Positions 5,585 through 5,920 of a stretch of DNA of 5,920 bases are shown here, piece by piece. The position numbers and the translations under genes are program-made. Positions within the stretch are counted from its first letter, which is position 1, and each line of letters opens with the position of its first letter. Origin of the DNA: Bifidobacteriaceae bacterium (GTDB taxonomy: Bacteria; Actinomycetota; Actinomycetes; Actinomycetales; WQXJ01); assembly GCA_031278075.1 (NCBI GenBank), contig JAITLE010000131.1:1-5920 (forward strand), read 5' to 3'. Under the pieces are notes generated by a model that saw nothing but the letters and a program-made list of their open reading frames with translations, did not search any database and had not been told where the DNA came from.

Positions 5585-5920
5585 CGCGTTAGCGCTCCTT
5601 TCTTTCGCAAGGCCGCCACGAGGTTGCGGGCGGGGTCGAGTTCATAGCGCCGCGCGGACGCCTGGGACAGGTAGGCCATGTGAGGGGTGAACATGGTGTT
5701 GGGGGCGCCGAGCAGCGGGTCTGCCGGGTCTGGGGGCTCCCCGGCCGCGACGTCCGCGCTGTACGCCCGGACCTGGCCGCTGCGCAAGGCCTGCGCCAGG
5801 GCGTCCCCGTCGACCAACTCGCCGCGGGCGGTGTTGACCAGCCGAACACCCGGCCGCATCGCGGCGAACTCGGCCGCGCCGAGCAGGTGGCGCGTCGCCA
5901 CGGTGAGCGGCAGGTGGAGG
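5581..5920 (-). CDS. D-2-hydroxyacid dehydrogenase, C-terminal part (partial)
   Basis: Only the last 112 complete codons are inside the window; the 5' end lies beyond the right edge. The fragment shows the NAD-binding half of the D-isomer-specific 2-hydroxyacid dehydrogenase family, which interconverts 2-keto acids and D-2-hydroxy acids (glyoxylate/hydroxypyruvate, lactate or phosphoglycerate type). Counting from the first complete codon, it reads LHLPLT (1-6), NTARGELVD (29-37) with catalytic R32, ADVAAGEPPDPADPLL (55-70) with catalytic E61, and FTPHMAYLS (77-85) with catalytic H80, so the Arg/Glu/His triad is intact. No ACT domain follows, unlike long phosphoglycerate dehydrogenases. The protein ends in a basic KKGALTR tail, and its TGA overlaps the amidohydrolase ATG. 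The frame remains open to the edge, so the GTG at 5901 is not the true start. Confidence 0.9.
   Translation of the reverse strand, partial: LHLPLTVATRHLLGAAEFAAMRPGVRLVNTARGELVDGDALAQALRSGQVRAYSADVAAGEPPDPADPLLGAPNTMFTPHMAYLSQASARRYELDPARNLVAALRKKGALTR
5595..5601 (-). promoter_or_regulatory. Ribosome binding site of the amidohydrolase
   Basis: AAAGGAG on the minus strand lies 10 nt before the ATG at 5584, inside the last codons of the dehydrogenase gene. It is the only clear Shine-Dalgarno found in the window and fixes the amidohydrolase start. Reinitiation from the overlapping ATGA is also possible. Confidence 0.7.

Noticed and set aside
5589..5849. A second minus-strand frame overlapping the dehydrogenase end
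   Set aside because: The competing frame holds the full Arg/Glu/His triad of the dehydrogenase; this one is low complexity.

Overview
The window is strongly GC-rich (roughly 70% by eye). It carries a ddl-thiL gene pair, uses ATGA start/stop overlaps inside its operons, and has at least one promoter that looks leaderless. Together these point to a high-GC Actinomycetota chromosome. I cannot place it at family level. No rRNA, tRNA, CRISPR array, phage gene or transposase is visible, and the gene content is ordinary housekeeping and amino-acid/nitrogen metabolism.

Layout, left to right. Positions 1-324 hold no convincing gene; they contain a 100-bp-period direct duplication (1-186) and GC-rich inverted repeats downstream of thiL. 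Positions 325-1617 (minus) are thiL, thiamine-monophosphate kinase, with an unusual Gly/Ala-rich insertion of about 70 residues built partly from a 75-bp in-frame tandem repeat. Positions 1614-2753 (minus) are ddl, D-alanine--D-alanine ligase, whose stop codon overlaps the thiL start. Positions 2754-3013 separate ddl from a divergent gene and are mostly a 23-bp tandem repeat array, with a -10 element placed for leaderless transcription. Positions 3014-4183 (plus) encode a Cys/Met-metabolism PLP enzyme of the cystathionine gamma-lyase/gamma-synthase family. Positions 4184-4336 are a short convergent gap with a hairpin. Positions 4337-5584 (minus) encode an M20-type N-carbamoyl-amino-acid hydrolase/allantoate amidohydrolase. 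Positions 5581-5920 (minus) are the C-terminal part of a D-2-hydroxyacid dehydrogenase, cut by the window edge.

There are two minus-strand transcription units: ddl-thiL (cell-wall dipeptide plus thiamine diphosphate synthesis, a genomic habit rather than one pathway) and dehydrogenase-amidohydrolase. The second pair overlaps by 4 nt and may act on related substrates in N-carbamoyl or ureide catabolism, but that is inference. The PLP enzyme is a single plus-strand gene between them.

The most unusual aspect is not a new gene system. It is three unrelated tandem repeats (periods 100, 75 and 23 bp) within 3 kb: two in non-coding DNA and one inside the essential-type gene thiL. This suggests a chromosome prone to tandem duplication. 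I did not find convincing evidence for an undescribed defence, mobile or biosynthetic system.
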